64,000 nt of DNA from Spirochaetaceae bacterium (GCA_011524535.1 WTKD01000001.1:23089-87088), one strand, 5' to 3'; shown: positions 16,279 through 25,390, numbered from the stretch's first letter. Notes: a model not told the origin generated them from the letters alone. Translations and numbers: made by a program.

Positions 16279-17550
16279 TTAGTCGATTATAGGTCCATAC
16301 AATTGCTCTAGTTTTGTACGGTCGTCTTTTTCCAGATTTAAGTCTAGTTTTAGAGTATCGCGCATATGTGTAAATTTTCTTACAGTTTCTTCCACATCTT
16401 CAGAGGTATGCTCAGTAGTGGGTATCAGTCTGAACATACATAGACCCAGTGGAATCACCGGATACGCGACAACGGAAACAAAAATTCCTTCGTCTCGCAA
16501 GAATCTCATACAGTTTTGAGCCAATTCAACAAGATCTCTAGAATGTAGGGGGAGAAATACGCTACATATAGGAGATTCTCCTGGTCCGACAAAAAAACCG
16601 GCATTTCGCAACCCCTTTTTTAACGTATTACTGGTCTTCCAAACTTTTTCACGTAAATCGCCACCTTCAATGATGAGTTCGAGCATCTTTCTCATGGTGG
16701 CTACATAGATCATGGGGAGGCTCTTTGCAAATACTTGGGTTCTAGCATTGTATCCTATCCACTCGATCACATTCTTGAGAGAAGCTGCGAATCCGCCAAT
16801 GCCCGCAAATGATTTTGCAAATGTTCCAAAATATATGTCTACGTCTTCCTGTACGCCCAAATGATCTGCTGTGCCACGTCCTTGAGCTCCCATAACACCA
16901 CACCCGTGCGCGTCATCCACAAATAGTCTTGCGTTGTATTGCTTCTTTAATGCTACTATGTCGCCTAGAGGGGCGAGATCCCCGGTCATGCCATATACTC
17001 CCTCGGTGACGATGAGGGTCCCCTGCGATCCATCTTGCGGGATACGTTTTAGTATTGATTCCAAACTATTCATATTGTTGTGCCTAAAGATACGGATCGT
17101 TGCCTGTGAAAGGAATGCCCCGTCGATTATGCACGAATGGGCCAATTTATCCATGACGATGATGTCTTGTTTTGTTGCAATGGCAGCAATAACTCCCAAC
17201 ACGCCCATGTATCCATAATTAAAAAGATAGGCTGATTCTTTTCTTGAAAATTCTGCGAGGGCTCTTTCAAAAGCAAGATGGTGCTCGGTGGTGCCACTCA
17301 TCATACGCGAGCCCATCGGATTACTGACCCCATATTCCTGAACCGCCTGGTTCGCAACCTCCTGTACCTCGGGGTTGTTTGCAAGCCCAAGGTAGTTGTT
17401 TGCGGACCACATAATACATGTATTGTTATTGAATACGGTAGTTCGCCCGGTGTTTGGGGAAAGTGTAGGTCTGGTAAAAAATCTATCCCCCTGTGCTCTA
17501 AGATCACCAAAATTCCCTTCTGTTGTATTGCATTTTGAAAAAATGTCCAT
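16279..17550 (-). CDS. Alpha-oxoamine synthase, serine palmitoyltransferase / cysteate acyltransferase-like (PLP enzyme)
   Basis: A 423-residue fold-type I PLP enzyme. Visible family features are NNYLGLA (51-57), GSRMMSGT (80-87), the cofactor-stacking His138 before IIDG, VDDAHG (211-216) and GTFAKS with the PLP lysine at about 246. The FGTFAKSFAGIGGF and GPGESPI segments resemble serine palmitoyltransferase and the bacteroidetal cysteate acyltransferase more than KBL or BioF, which usually carry GTLGKA. Such enzymes condense an amino acid with an acyl thioester and release CO2. The gene lies 62 bases below a cysteate-synthase-like gene on the same strand, so cysteate is a likely acceptor, giving 3-ketocapnine. 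GGAG precedes the ATG. The substrate is inferred; serine remains possible. Confidence 0.82.
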   Translation of the reverse strand: MDIFSKCNTTEGNFGDLRAQGDRFFTRPTLSPNTGRTTVFNNNTCIMWSANNYLGLANNPEVQEVANQAVQEYGVSNPMGSRMMSGTTEHHLAFERALAEFSRKESAYLFNYGYMGVLGVIAAIATKQDIIVMDKLAHSCIIDGAFLSQATIRIFRHNNMNSLESILKRIPQDGSQGTLIVTEGVYGMTGDLAPLGDIVALKKQYNARLFVDDAHGCGVMGAQGRGTADHLGVQEDVDIYFGTFAKSFAGIGGFAASLKNVIEWIGYNARTQVFAKSLPMIYVATMRKMLELIIEGGDLREKVWKTSNTLKKGLRNAGFFVGPGESPICSVFLPLHSRDLVELAQNCMRFLRDEGIFVSVVAYPVIPLGLCMFRLIPTTEHTSEDVEETVRKFTHMRDTLKLDLNLEKDDRTKLEQLYGPIID

Positions 17551-17612
17551 TATATCTCCGATTGTTGCACTTTTCTGTGTTAGGAATTTATTTTCATTCT
17601 AACGATTCTTGT

Positions 17613-18896
17613 CTACTCTGATAACATAGTTTCTAATATATGTCGTTCTATTTTTTCTACAGGCAGGACCCAATGGGGAGGAATTTCATGTATATCGTAC
17701 GCATCGTGTGCAATTCTGTATCCTGCTCCGGTAATGTTTACCATGCACGTGTCTGATGCTTGTATTGTTTTTTGCGATATAGCCTGCTTTAGACTTGCAA
17801 ATGCCACCGCGGCTGCAGGATCTATATCATAGCCTTCTGTTTGCTCGAAGAGTTTTTTTGCTGTTACTGCCTCTGTATTGTTTATTGCGTACATGTGCCC
17901 ATTGGTTTTTTGTAATACATCGAATACCCCACCTGTGATACTGTAGACGGGTTTGCGATTTGCTAAAACAGGAGCTAGGATTTCAGCGCTATGTTTTCGT
18001 TCAAGTGAATCAGAATATTGAATGAGATTTCGTTTGCGAGTGGCCCATGAATCAACCAGCAATGTGAACGGGGAATTTTGGGAAAGATGCAATGTGCAGC
18101 GTTTATCCGAGTCTTGCATATCACGGGCTATTCTTCTTTCTACAGCCTCAAACGCGGCTATCGCACCCGTGCCGCTACCAACGGCTTGGAAATAATGCTG
18201 TGGTATTGCTCCAATGTATGAGATTGCTTCGTGCATCGTGGTCCCCATACCATCACGCCTTGCTATATTCTTTGCTCCGCCTTCTGGGAAGAACCCTTCT
18301 AAAGAACAAATAACAGTTGCTGCTCGTATAGCATCAAAGTAGTCACCCCCTTGGATATGGAGAACACGCGTAAACTGGGTGTTCTTGTGTGGGCTCCAGA
18401 GGGCAGAAGAATTCCGCTCTGGAATAACAATAATAGTCGGTTGTTTATAGAGTTCAGAGGCGTAGGCAAACGCACGAGCGGTATTGCCAGCCGAAGCAAC
18501 AACTAGTGTTTGTGTTTTCATACTGTCTGGCATGCGAGCGAGTACAGACATGGCTTCACATTCTTTAAAACTTCCTGTGATATAAGCACTACTCCTATCG
18601 GGGACATACCCACTAACCGTTATAAAGAGGTTGGATAGCCCTAGGGCATCGCCCAATTCGATAGCGTGATAGGTAGCAGAACGAGAGCTTTTGGCCAGGG
18701 GTCTGTTTGTAGGAAGAAATTCTTCATATCTGCTGAAATCTTCTCGGTTGAGATGTATTTTTGATTTTTTCGGGTAGACAGTGCGTATGAATGCCTCGTC
18801 TGAGTGGGTTGGATCAAGCAATAAAAATCCTTCACCGGTGAAAACATCCTTGAATGTTCTACCAGTCGTGAGACTTTCGATACGGTAGTTATGCAT
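17613..18896 (-). CDS. Cysteate synthase-like PLP enzyme (threonine synthase superfamily)
   Basis: A 427-residue fold-type II PLP enzyme. The Schiff-base lysine is in TGSFKE (Lys111) and the phosphate or substrate loop is ASAGNTARAF (134-143). FFPEGGAKNIARRDGMGT (202-219), HYFQAVGSGTGAI (234-246), QNSPF and YSITGGVFDVL match what I remember of methanogen cysteate synthase, not of ordinary threonine synthase. Cysteate synthase makes L-cysteate from O-phosphoserine and sulfite. In methanogens this feeds coenzyme M; in some Bacteroidota it feeds sulfonolipids. The SPT-like gene downstream points to the second. The ATG follows TACTAT-AAAAT with no Shine-Dalgarno sequence, possibly a leaderless start. 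Threonine synthase activity cannot be excluded. Confidence 0.8.
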   Translation of the reverse strand: MHNYRIESLTTGRTFKDVFTGEGFLLLDPTHSDEAFIRTVYPKKSKIHLNREDFSRYEEFLPTNRPLAKSSRSATYHAIELGDALGLSNLFITVSGYVPDRSSAYITGSFKECEAMSVLARMPDSMKTQTLVVASAGNTARAFAYASELYKQPTIIVIPERNSSALWSPHKNTQFTRVLHIQGGDYFDAIRAATVICSLEGFFPEGGAKNIARRDGMGTTMHEAISYIGAIPQHYFQAVGSGTGAIAAFEAVERRIARDMQDSDKRCTLHLSQNSPFTLLVDSWATRKRNLIQYSDSLERKHSAEILAPVLANRKPVYSITGGVFDVLQKTNGHMYAINNTEAVTAKKLFEQTEGYDIDPAAAVAFASLKQAISQKTIQASDTCMVNITGAGYRIAHDAYDIHEIPPHWVLPVEKIERHILETMLSE

Positions 18897-18942
18897 ATTT
18901 TATAGTAGAATAATAGTCGACAAAGTTGTTTTCAGCAATAGA

Positions 18943-18972
18943 TTGACAATATACAAGATGAGGGGCTACAAT
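18943..18972 (+). promoter_or_regulatory. Sigma70 promoter of rny-ymdB
   Basis: TTGACA (18943-18948), 18 bases, TACAAT (18967-18972). The start point near 18979 leaves a leader of about 40 bases ending in GGAGGAAG before rny. Confidence 0.8.
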
Positions 18973-19020
18973 TTTATTGTCTGGTGTATCGGTCGGACAA
19001 AACTAAACGGAGGAAGTAGA

Positions 19021-20559
19021 ATGGACTTTTTTATAATTGTCTATGTTTCTCTTCCTCTCCTGGGAATCTTGGCCGGTTGGTTCTTTCGTTTGTTGTACGC
19101 AAGATTCCAACTGACATCTGAAGAACAGAAGACTGAACGATTAAAACTTGATGCGGTTAAAGAAGTTGAGGCACAAAAGAAGGAGATAACACTTAGAACT
19201 CGAGAAGAACTTCAAAAGGAACGCATAGAGCAAGAGAGGGAACTGCGCGAGGTCCGTGCAGATTTAAAAAGACAGGAAAAAAGGCTCTCTGGTCGTGAAG
19301 ACTCGTGCGAAGCTCTAGCACAGTCTCTTCAAAGAAAACAATCAGTACTTGATTCTCGTGAGAGAAAGTTGATTCAGGGAACAAAAAAACTTGAGCAGGA
19401 CATAGAATCCCTGCGTAAGAGACTAGAACAGCTCGCTGGATATACACGTGAAGAAGCGAAAACCATGCTTGTGGACTCACTTGAACACGAAGCAAGGCGA
19501 GATGCCCAATCTTTGATAAATAAGATAGAACAAGACGCTAATCAGGAAGCAGAAAAAAAAGCTCGACGAATTTTGGTTAGTACCATGCAAAGACTTGCGC
19601 CGGAGGTATCGAATGAAACCACTACGGTTTCGGTTCAGTTGCCAAATCAGGAAATGAAAGGTAGAATCATTGGTCGTGAAGGTAGGAATATCCGGGCATT
19701 GGAAACATTGACTGGAGTTGATGTAATAATAGACGATGCAGCTTCGGAACTTGTTTCACTTTCTTGTTTTGATTCGGTGCGCAGAGAAATAGCTCGGCGC
19801 TCCTTGGAATATTTGGTGACGGATGGGCGAATTCACCCGGCACGTATCGAAGATATAGTAGAAAAACAACAATCTGATATTGAGAACTATATTCTGGAGT
19901 TGGGAGAAAAGACTTTTTTTGATCTTTCTCTACAACCGATTGCCCGAGAGGGAATGTCTGCGGTGGGGCGTTTACATTTTCGAACAAGCTATGGACAGAA
20001 TATGCTCACGCATTCTATCGATGTTGCTCGTCTGGCTGCTATGTTCGCATCTGAGCTAAACGCAGATGTCAACACAGCGAAACGTGGAGGCTTGTTGCAT
20101 GATGTTGGCAAAGCGCTTACCTCAGAAAACGGAGCGAGCCACGTAGAGCTTGGTGTAGAACTTGCTAAACGTCTTAAAGAAACAGACGAGGTCATAAACT
20201 GTATCGCCGCTCATCACGGTGATGTTCCCTACACATGTGTGGAAGCTGTTCTTGTCCAGATTGCTGACACAATTTCTGCTTCGAGACCTGGCGCCAGAAA
20301 AGAATCTCTTGAAAAATACATAAAGCGATTACGGGGTCTTGAATCGATTGCTCTTGAATTCAAAGGAGTTCGACAGGCCTATGCTATCCAGGCTGGTCGC
20401 GAACTTCGTGTTATCCTTGATCATGATATCGTAGCCGACGGTGATTCGAGGCATTTGGCACGTGATATCACTCGAAGAATAGAAACAGAGCTAAGTTATT
20501 CTGGCAGAATACGAATAACACTTATTCGAGAAACTCGAATAGTAGATTATGCCCGATAA
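19021..20559 (+). CDS. rny: Ribonuclease Y
   Basis: A 512-residue protein from the ATG at 19021, preceded by CGGAGGAAG; codons upstream fall inside the promoter. One N-terminal membrane helix (residues 2-24) is followed by a long charged coiled coil (about 35-165), and a KH domain with KGRIIGREGRNIRALE (about 200-260). An HD domain follows with HSIDVARL, LLHDVGKAL and AAHHGD, giving the His-Asp metal residues. RNase Y is a membrane-bound endoribonuclease that starts mRNA decay. It overlaps ymdB by 11 bases, a pairing seen in many Gram-positive and spirochaete genomes. Confidence 0.96.
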   Translation: MDFFIIVYVSLPLLGILAGWFFRLLYARFQLTSEEQKTERLKLDAVKEVEAQKKEITLRTREELQKERIEQERELREVRADLKRQEKRLSGREDSCEALAQSLQRKQSVLDSRERKLIQGTKKLEQDIESLRKRLEQLAGYTREEAKTMLVDSLEHEARRDAQSLINKIEQDANQEAEKKARRILVSTMQRLAPEVSNETTTVSVQLPNQEMKGRIIGREGRNIRALETLTGVDVIIDDAASELVSLSCFDSVRREIARRSLEYLVTDGRIHPARIEDIVEKQQSDIENYILELGEKTFFDLSLQPIAREGMSAVGRLHFRTSYGQNMLTHSIDVARLAAMFASELNADVNTAKRGGLLHDVGKALTSENGASHVELGVELAKRLKETDEVINCIAAHHGDVPYTCVEAVLVQIADTISASRPGARKESLEKYIKRLRGLESIALEFKGVRQAYAIQAGRELRVILDHDIVADGDSRHLARDITRRIETELSYSGRIRITLIRETRIVDYAR

Positions 20560-21346
20560 AGAACTTTCTTTCCTTATACTCGGGGACATCATTGGTTCCC
20601 CGGGTATGCGGGCAGTGATTTCTTCATTGGGCAAACTCAAAACACTCTATCGCCCCCATTGTATCATTGCCAATGCAGAAAACGCCCATAAAGGGTTTGG
20701 TATTACCAGTGAGGTTGTGCAATTGTTGCAGCACAATGATGTTGATGCTATCACAACCGGAAATCATGTATGGAGACAAGAGGGTGTGGCTGAACTCCTC
20801 GATCGTGAAGAGAACGTGCTTCGTCCAGTGAATTATCCTGCGATTTGTGCGGGCAAGGGCTGGTGCCTTCTAGAAGTTCAAAGGGCAAAGGTCATGATCA
20901 TCAACGCCCAGGGTAGAAAATTGATGACAGCAATTGATTGTCCGTTTCGAACGATCCAAAGTACGGTCAAAAATCACGGTGGACAGGCAGATATTATTAT
21001 TGTTGACTTTCATGCTGAAGATGTAATGGAAAAACAGGCCTTGGGTCATTATCTTGATGGAAAGGTTGGATTACTGTATGGAACGCATACACATACCCAA
21101 ACCCGTGATGCTCGGATTCAACCACAAGGGACAGGATTTTGTACGGACATAGGAGCCTGTATCCCAAGGAATAGCGTTATTGGATTCAATGCACAAGCGA
21201 GTATCGATGGAATGATAACAAATGTGCCGTATCCGTTCATAGTAGAAGAAAATACTGCTATTATTCATGGATTGTTTGTGACCATCGATTCCGCGACAGG
21301 GCATTGCACTACCATACAAACCATTCGTTACGAATCAACCGTCTAG
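20549..21346 (+). CDS. ymdB: YmdB family metallophosphoesterase
   Basis: A 265-residue protein with the family metal-site motifs in order: LGDIIGSPG (10-18), NAENAHKG (about 42-49), TTGNHVW (about 70-76), IIVDFHAE (about 150-157) and YGTHTHTQT (about 178-186). YmdB proteins hydrolyse 2',3'- or 3',5'-cyclic nucleotides and affect RNA turnover with RNase Y. Length is normal. Its start overlaps rny by 11 bases, so the two are co-translated. It is convergent with the GerMN gene, only one base from its stop. Confidence 0.92.
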   Translation: MPDKELSFLILGDIIGSPGMRAVISSLGKLKTLYRPHCIIANAENAHKGFGITSEVVQLLQHNDVDAITTGNHVWRQEGVAELLDREENVLRPVNYPAICAGKGWCLLEVQRAKVMIINAQGRKLMTAIDCPFRTIQSTVKNHGGQADIIIVDFHAEDVMEKQALGHYLDGKVGLLYGTHTHTQTRDARIQPQGTGFCTDIGACIPRNSVIGFNAQASIDGMITNVPYPFIVEENTAIIHGLFVTIDSATGHCTTIQTIRYESTV

Positions 21347-21347
21347 T

Positions 21348-22157
21348 TTAATTCGGATACAGGGGGCTCCCGATATAGGCTCCGTCTCCAGAAAGAAATT
21401 CTAGCTGTTGGCCATCGATAAGAATTTGAACCGCATCAACCGTTGGAAACTGCGTTGCCGTATATACAATTTGGCGAATCTGCGCATAGGCTCCTTCTTT
21501 TCCGTATTGATTGAATCGGAATGGAACATTGAAATTCAAATAGGCAACCCTGTCTTGTACCCAAGCAGATATGAGCCTGCTCTCTTCTGGTATAAGACTC
21601 AAGACGCCCCGCTGTTGCTCTTCGGATGTTGGTCCAGACAGTAATCTCCGGATATTCTCTGATAGAGGGGTGGAACTTTTTGGAAACGTTCTGTCCATGC
21701 GGGCTAGTTTAAGAATTCCTTCTTCTTGCGTAACAAAATACACGTGCAACAGATTGTTGTTTTCTTCATTTGGAGCAACGGCATTCACGAGAGCTTGCCT
21801 TTCTTCTTCTGTTTCCTGAATCGCGGGTTCTTCGTCGGTTATGGGTTCCGGCTCTTGAGTTATCTGAGATTCAGGCGCTGTGCTCTCGCGTTCGACTTTA
21901 TTGGGTTGAGGGCTTTGTTGTTCTTGATTTTCTGGAAGAAGGGTTGTTGTGGAAGGATTAGAATCTTGTTCTGCAGATTCCAGACTCAGAGTATCCTCGG
22001 TACTATCTTGTCTATTGCTGATTAGTTCAAATATCCGTGTGTTTTCAAGTACTGTGTCTATTGTTTTCTTGTTGACAAAGAACATAATCGTTCCTAGCGT
22101 AATTATGATCGCCCAAAATGTCCACGCTGAGGATCGTTTGTTTTTTTTTGTTCCCAT
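21348..22157 (-). CDS. Membrane-anchored GerMN-domain protein
   Basis: A 269-residue protein. There is a short basic N-terminus, one membrane helix (residues 11-28), a proline- and glutamate-rich linker (about 45-125), then a GerMN domain (about 135-260). The domain carries VYFVTQEEG, SENIRRLLSGPTSEEQQRG, VAYLNFN and QIRQIVYTATQFPTVDAVQI. GerMN domains occur in spore germination protein GerM and in envelope proteins of many non-sporulators, where the role is unclear. It probably sits on the periplasmic face near peptidoglycan. It is divergent from ptsI. Confidence 0.85.
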   Translation of the reverse strand: MGTKKNKRSSAWTFWAIIITLGTIMFFVNKKTIDTVLENTRIFELISNRQDSTEDTLSLESAEQDSNPSTTTLLPENQEQQSPQPNKVERESTAPESQITQEPEPITDEEPAIQETEEERQALVNAVAPNEENNNLLHVYFVTQEEGILKLARMDRTFPKSSTPLSENIRRLLSGPTSEEQQRGVLSLIPEESRLISAWVQDRVAYLNFNVPFRFNQYGKEGAYAQIRQIVYTATQFPTVDAVQILIDGQQLEFLSGDGAYIGSPLYPN

Positions 22158-22221
22158 ATGAGTATATCGGAATATTGTAATGCATTTGGAGACATAAAAG
22201 GCTATACGTATTTAAATGTCT

Positions 22222-22251
22222 TTGACTTTGCAAGTCTTTCTCTCGTACAAT
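22222..22251 (+). promoter_or_regulatory. Sigma70 promoter of ptsI, predicted leaderless
   Basis: TTGACT (22222-22227), 18 bases, TACAAT (22246-22251), then seven bases and the ATG at 22259. The transcription start should fall on or next to the A of the start codon. No Shine-Dalgarno sequence is present. Confidence 0.75.
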
Positions 22252-22258
22252 ATACGAA

Positions 22259-23968
22259 ATGGAAGTATTGAGCGGAATCGGTGTATCCAATGGCATAGCG
22301 AGAGCAAACGCTTTCGTATTACCGTATGTACCGATTCAAACCATACCAAGACACGTTATTGAAGAATCGAGCATTATTAGAGAATGCTCACGGTTGGACG
22401 TTGCGGTGCAAGCAGCTATCCAAGAAATCGAACTTATTCAATTGAGAAACACCGTGTCAAAACATGAAATTGAAATACTATCGGTGCACATTGAAATGCT
22501 GAAAGATGTGTCTCTCATAGCGAATGTAAAACAGCGGTTATCTGAGTTGAAACAAAACATAGAATCTGTTGTGTACGATTATATGGAAGAACTGGGTCGA
22601 CAATTTGCAGATTCAGGAGATCCATATCTTCGCGAACGAGATGTAGATATTTTTGATGTTTCAAAAAGAATATTGGAACAGTTACTCTATCAGAAGAGAA
22701 CAGAAATTTCTCTTGATGCACCATCGATTTTGATTTGTCATATGCTAACCCCAATGGATTTTATTTCTATTGATAAACGCTATTTGAAGGGTATCGTGAT
22801 CGAAACTTCAGGAAAGAATTCGCATACGATGATTCTTGCACGATCACTTGGTATCCCCTGCGTTGGTGGTATAACCGATGCCTGTGTACGTGTACGAAGA
22901 GGAGTTGAGTTAATAGTCGATGGAAAGGCCGGAACGGCAATTGTTTCTCCAGACACCGAGACGAAGGACTATTATGCCCTGCGTCTTGAAGAGTATCTGC
23001 TTGAAAGAAAAAAGCAACGTACGAATGTGGTTCTTCCCTGTGAAACAAAGGATGGGCTACCTATTTCATTGTTGGCAAATATTGAATTTCCCGAAGAGGC
23101 AGCAATAGCGAAACAGTTAGGAGCTCAGGGAATAGGTCTGTACAGATCAGAATATCTGTTTTTACAGAAAACATGGCCAACCGAAGAGGAGCAATATCAA
23201 GCCTATTTAGAGGCTACGAAGGCCTTCGAATCTTCCACAGTGATTATCAGAACACTTGATATCGGGGGGGATAAATTGTCTCCTGGAGTTCGTGAAGAAA
23301 ACCCGATGTTAGGCTGGAGAGCTGTACGTTTTTCTTTATCTCACAGGAGAAAATTCACGACCCAAATTCATGCGTTGCTGAGAGTAGCTTGTATCAGGAA
23401 AGTCGATATACTCATTCCTATGATTTCGAGTTTGGAAGAGATCTTGTTGGTGAAAGAAATCATAAACGATCAAGTTGCGGCGCTCAACGAAGAAGGCCAT
23501 TCTCCCGAATTTAGTCTTGGGATTATGGTTGAAGTGCCTTCTACGGTATACATATTGCCAACATTGGCTTCTCATGTAGACTTTCTTTCACTGGGAACCA
23601 ATGATCTTATTCAATATATTATGGCCGCCGATCGGGGCAATGAATTTGTTTCGAATTTGTACTCTCCGTTTTATCCTGGTGTTTTATTGGCTATAAAGCA
23701 GGTTTTTAATGTCGCTCAGGAGTATACAATTCCTATATCTTTATGCGGTGAAATGGCAGGGGATCCTATGGCAATCCCATTGCTCATTGGCATGGGATTG
23801 CGCAAATTTAGTGTCTCATTGGATCAGTTGCCACAGACGAGGGCGATTATCCGAAACACAATGGCACGTGATACTATCGCACTGAGAGGTGAACTGTTTG
23901 GGCTAACTATGAAAGAAGATATTGAAGATTTGCTTAGGGGATTTATTTCAGAATATAAGTTAATCTAG
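22259..23968 (+). CDS. ptsI: Phosphoenolpyruvate-protein phosphotransferase (PTS enzyme I)
   Basis: A 569-residue enzyme of normal length. The N-terminal domain holds the phospho-accepting histidine in SGKNSHTMILARSLGIP (about residue 188). The C-terminal TIM barrel has GIGLYRSEYLFL, IIRTLDIGGDK, EENPMLGWRAVR, GIMVEVPST, SLGTNDLIQY and catalytic Cys in SLCGEMAGDP. Enzyme I takes phosphate from PEP and passes it to HPr at the head of the PTS. Many spirochaetes have an incomplete PTS used for regulation, and no HPr or enzyme II gene lies in this window. der follows after three bases. A strong promoter lies directly against the start codon. Confidence 0.97.
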   Translation: MEVLSGIGVSNGIARANAFVLPYVPIQTIPRHVIEESSIIRECSRLDVAVQAAIQEIELIQLRNTVSKHEIEILSVHIEMLKDVSLIANVKQRLSELKQNIESVVYDYMEELGRQFADSGDPYLRERDVDIFDVSKRILEQLLYQKRTEISLDAPSILICHMLTPMDFISIDKRYLKGIVIETSGKNSHTMILARSLGIPCVGGITDACVRVRRGVELIVDGKAGTAIVSPDTETKDYYALRLEEYLLERKKQRTNVVLPCETKDGLPISLLANIEFPEEAAIAKQLGAQGIGLYRSEYLFLQKTWPTEEEQYQAYLEATKAFESSTVIIRTLDIGGDKLSPGVREENPMLGWRAVRFSLSHRRKFTTQIHALLRVACIRKVDILIPMISSLEEILLVKEIINDQVAALNEEGHSPEFSLGIMVEVPSTVYILPTLASHVDFLSLGTNDLIQYIMAADRGNEFVSNLYSPFYPGVLLAIKQVFNVAQEYTIPISLCGEMAGDPMAIPLLIGMGLRKFSVSLDQLPQTRAIIRNTMARDTIALRGELFGLTMKEDIEDLLRGFISEYKLI

Positions 23969-23971
23969 AGC

Positions 23972-25390
23972 ATGCATAAAATTCTTGTCATTGGCAAGCA
24001 AAATGTAGGCAAATCTACTTTTATAAATAGATTGCTTCGTAAGAGGAAGAGCATACAGGCTTCCGTAGCTGGTGTTACTCGAGACTATATTTCTTATCCG
24101 TGGCAGGTTGGTTCTCATCATGTCTCCTTAATCGATAGTGCGGGTATCACCACCGATGCTGCTGACAGCATTACAAAAGATGCCATTGCTCGCACCTTTG
24201 CTCTCTTGGATTCGGCTCATCTTATTTTATTCGTACTCTCTGTTGTAGATGTAACGGGGGAAGACATAGAACTTTCTTTGCAATTACAGCCATATCGTGA
24301 AAAAGTAGTTATCATTGCAAATAAAATAGATTTGTCCGGGGATCTTTCAGATGTATATTCACTTGGATTTCCAACGATTCTTTCGATTTCTGCTGAACAC
24401 AATACCGGTATATCCAAGCTGATGGATTTTCTAGAGCTTCGCATTGGTGATATACACGATGATTCCCTTGAACAATCCCAGCCGGAGAGTGCGGCAAGTA
24501 GTGAAGAAGCATCAAATGCCGGTTTTGCTGACAATGCCGAGCCTACTGATATTGCAGTTCCGGAACAAAAATCGGATCAGAAAGTAACCCCTCGTGTCTG
24601 TGTGGTGGGACGCCCAAATGTCGGGAAATCAAGTTTGTTGAATGCTTTGGTTGGATTCGATCGGGCCATTGTTTCTGATATTCCAGGTACTACTAGGGAC
24701 AGTGTTGCACACGCTGCGGTCTTGGCGGGGACCGAGCATACTATCGTTGATACTGCGGGCATTCGTAGAAAAAGAAGACATAAGAGTGCTATTGAGTTTT
24801 ATTCACAGGTTCGTTCCGAGCAATCATACAGCGATGCTGATTGTTGCATGGTGCTTATAGACAGTTCGGAAGGTGTTACCGAACAAGATATGACAATCGT
24901 GCGGAATTTGGAACTTCTCGGTAGACCGTATGTTGTTTTGTGCAATAAATGGGATTTGATACAAGAAAAAGAAGGGTATGCAATGATTCGCAAGGTTAAA
25001 GATAGGCATGGATTATTCCGGTATGCGATGATTTTTCCTTGTAGTGTAAAGAATAGGGTGGGGCTAGAGTATATCCCTAGCTATATACGCGACCTATTAA
25101 GCGAAGCAAAACGAACGGTCACAACGGGGACCCTCAATTCTTATCTACAACGATGGATTAGGCAGAGTCCCCCAAAGAGTTCAAAGACAAAAAATATTAC
25201 CATACGTTATGGGACGCAGACCGGAGTTAATCCACCGCAATTCGTATTTTTTGCAAATAAATACGCTAAGGAATTTAAAACCTATGCGCGGTATATCGAG
25301 TCATGCCTACGTAGAACCTTTGGATTCTTACATGTGCCAATACGAATCGAAATACGAACGCCATCAAACGTGCGCCGTCGACGAACGTAA
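23972..25390 (+). CDS. der: Ribosome-assembly GTPase Der (EngA)
   Basis: A 472-residue protein with two tandem GTPase domains and a C-terminal KH-like domain. Domain 1 (about 1-160) has GKQNVGKST and ANKID; its G3 reads DSAG rather than DTGG. Domain 2 (about 208-375) has GRPNVGKSS, DTAGIRRK and CNKWD, the canonical set. An acidic linker (about 170-205) joins them. The KH-like part includes RYGTQTGVNPPQFVFFANK. Der helps mature the 50S subunit. It is coupled to ptsI by a 3-base gap. Confidence 0.95.
   Translation: MHKILVIGKQNVGKSTFINRLLRKRKSIQASVAGVTRDYISYPWQVGSHHVSLIDSAGITTDAADSITKDAIARTFALLDSAHLILFVLSVVDVTGEDIELSLQLQPYREKVVIIANKIDLSGDLSDVYSLGFPTILSISAEHNTGISKLMDFLELRIGDIHDDSLEQSQPESAASSEEASNAGFADNAEPTDIAVPEQKSDQKVTPRVCVVGRPNVGKSSLLNALVGFDRAIVSDIPGTTRDSVAHAAVLAGTEHTIVDTAGIRRKRRHKSAIEFYSQVRSEQSYSDADCCMVLIDSSEGVTEQDMTIVRNLELLGRPYVVLCNKWDLIQEKEGYAMIRKVKDRHGLFRYAMIFPCSVKNRVGLEYIPSYIRDLLSEAKRTVTTGTLNSYLQRWIRQSPPKSSKTKNITIRYGTQTGVNPPQFVFFANKYAKEFKTYARYIESCLRRTFGFLHVPIRIEIRTPSNVRRRRT

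Noticed and set aside
16279..17550. 2-amino-3-ketobutyrate CoA ligase (kbl) or BioF
   Set aside because: KBL and BioF usually show GTLGKA at the PLP lysine; here it is GTFAKS followed by GGF, as in SPT-type enzymes. No threonine dehydrogenase or biotin genes are near.
17613..18896. Ordinary threonine synthase
   Set aside because: The superfamily is right, but EGGAKNIARRDGMGT, QAVGSGTG and YSITGG segments match my memory of cysteate synthase better, and the partner gene is SPT-like. Kept as an alternative in the entry.
18943..19020. Longer rny start at 18943
   Set aside because: This TTG is part of the -35 box of the promoter; ATG 19021 has a strong ribosome binding site.
23972..24450. Der domain 1 inactive because of GKQNVGKS/DSAG
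   Set aside because: P-loop lysine, serine and the NKxD motif are intact; these substitutions are compatible with GTP binding.
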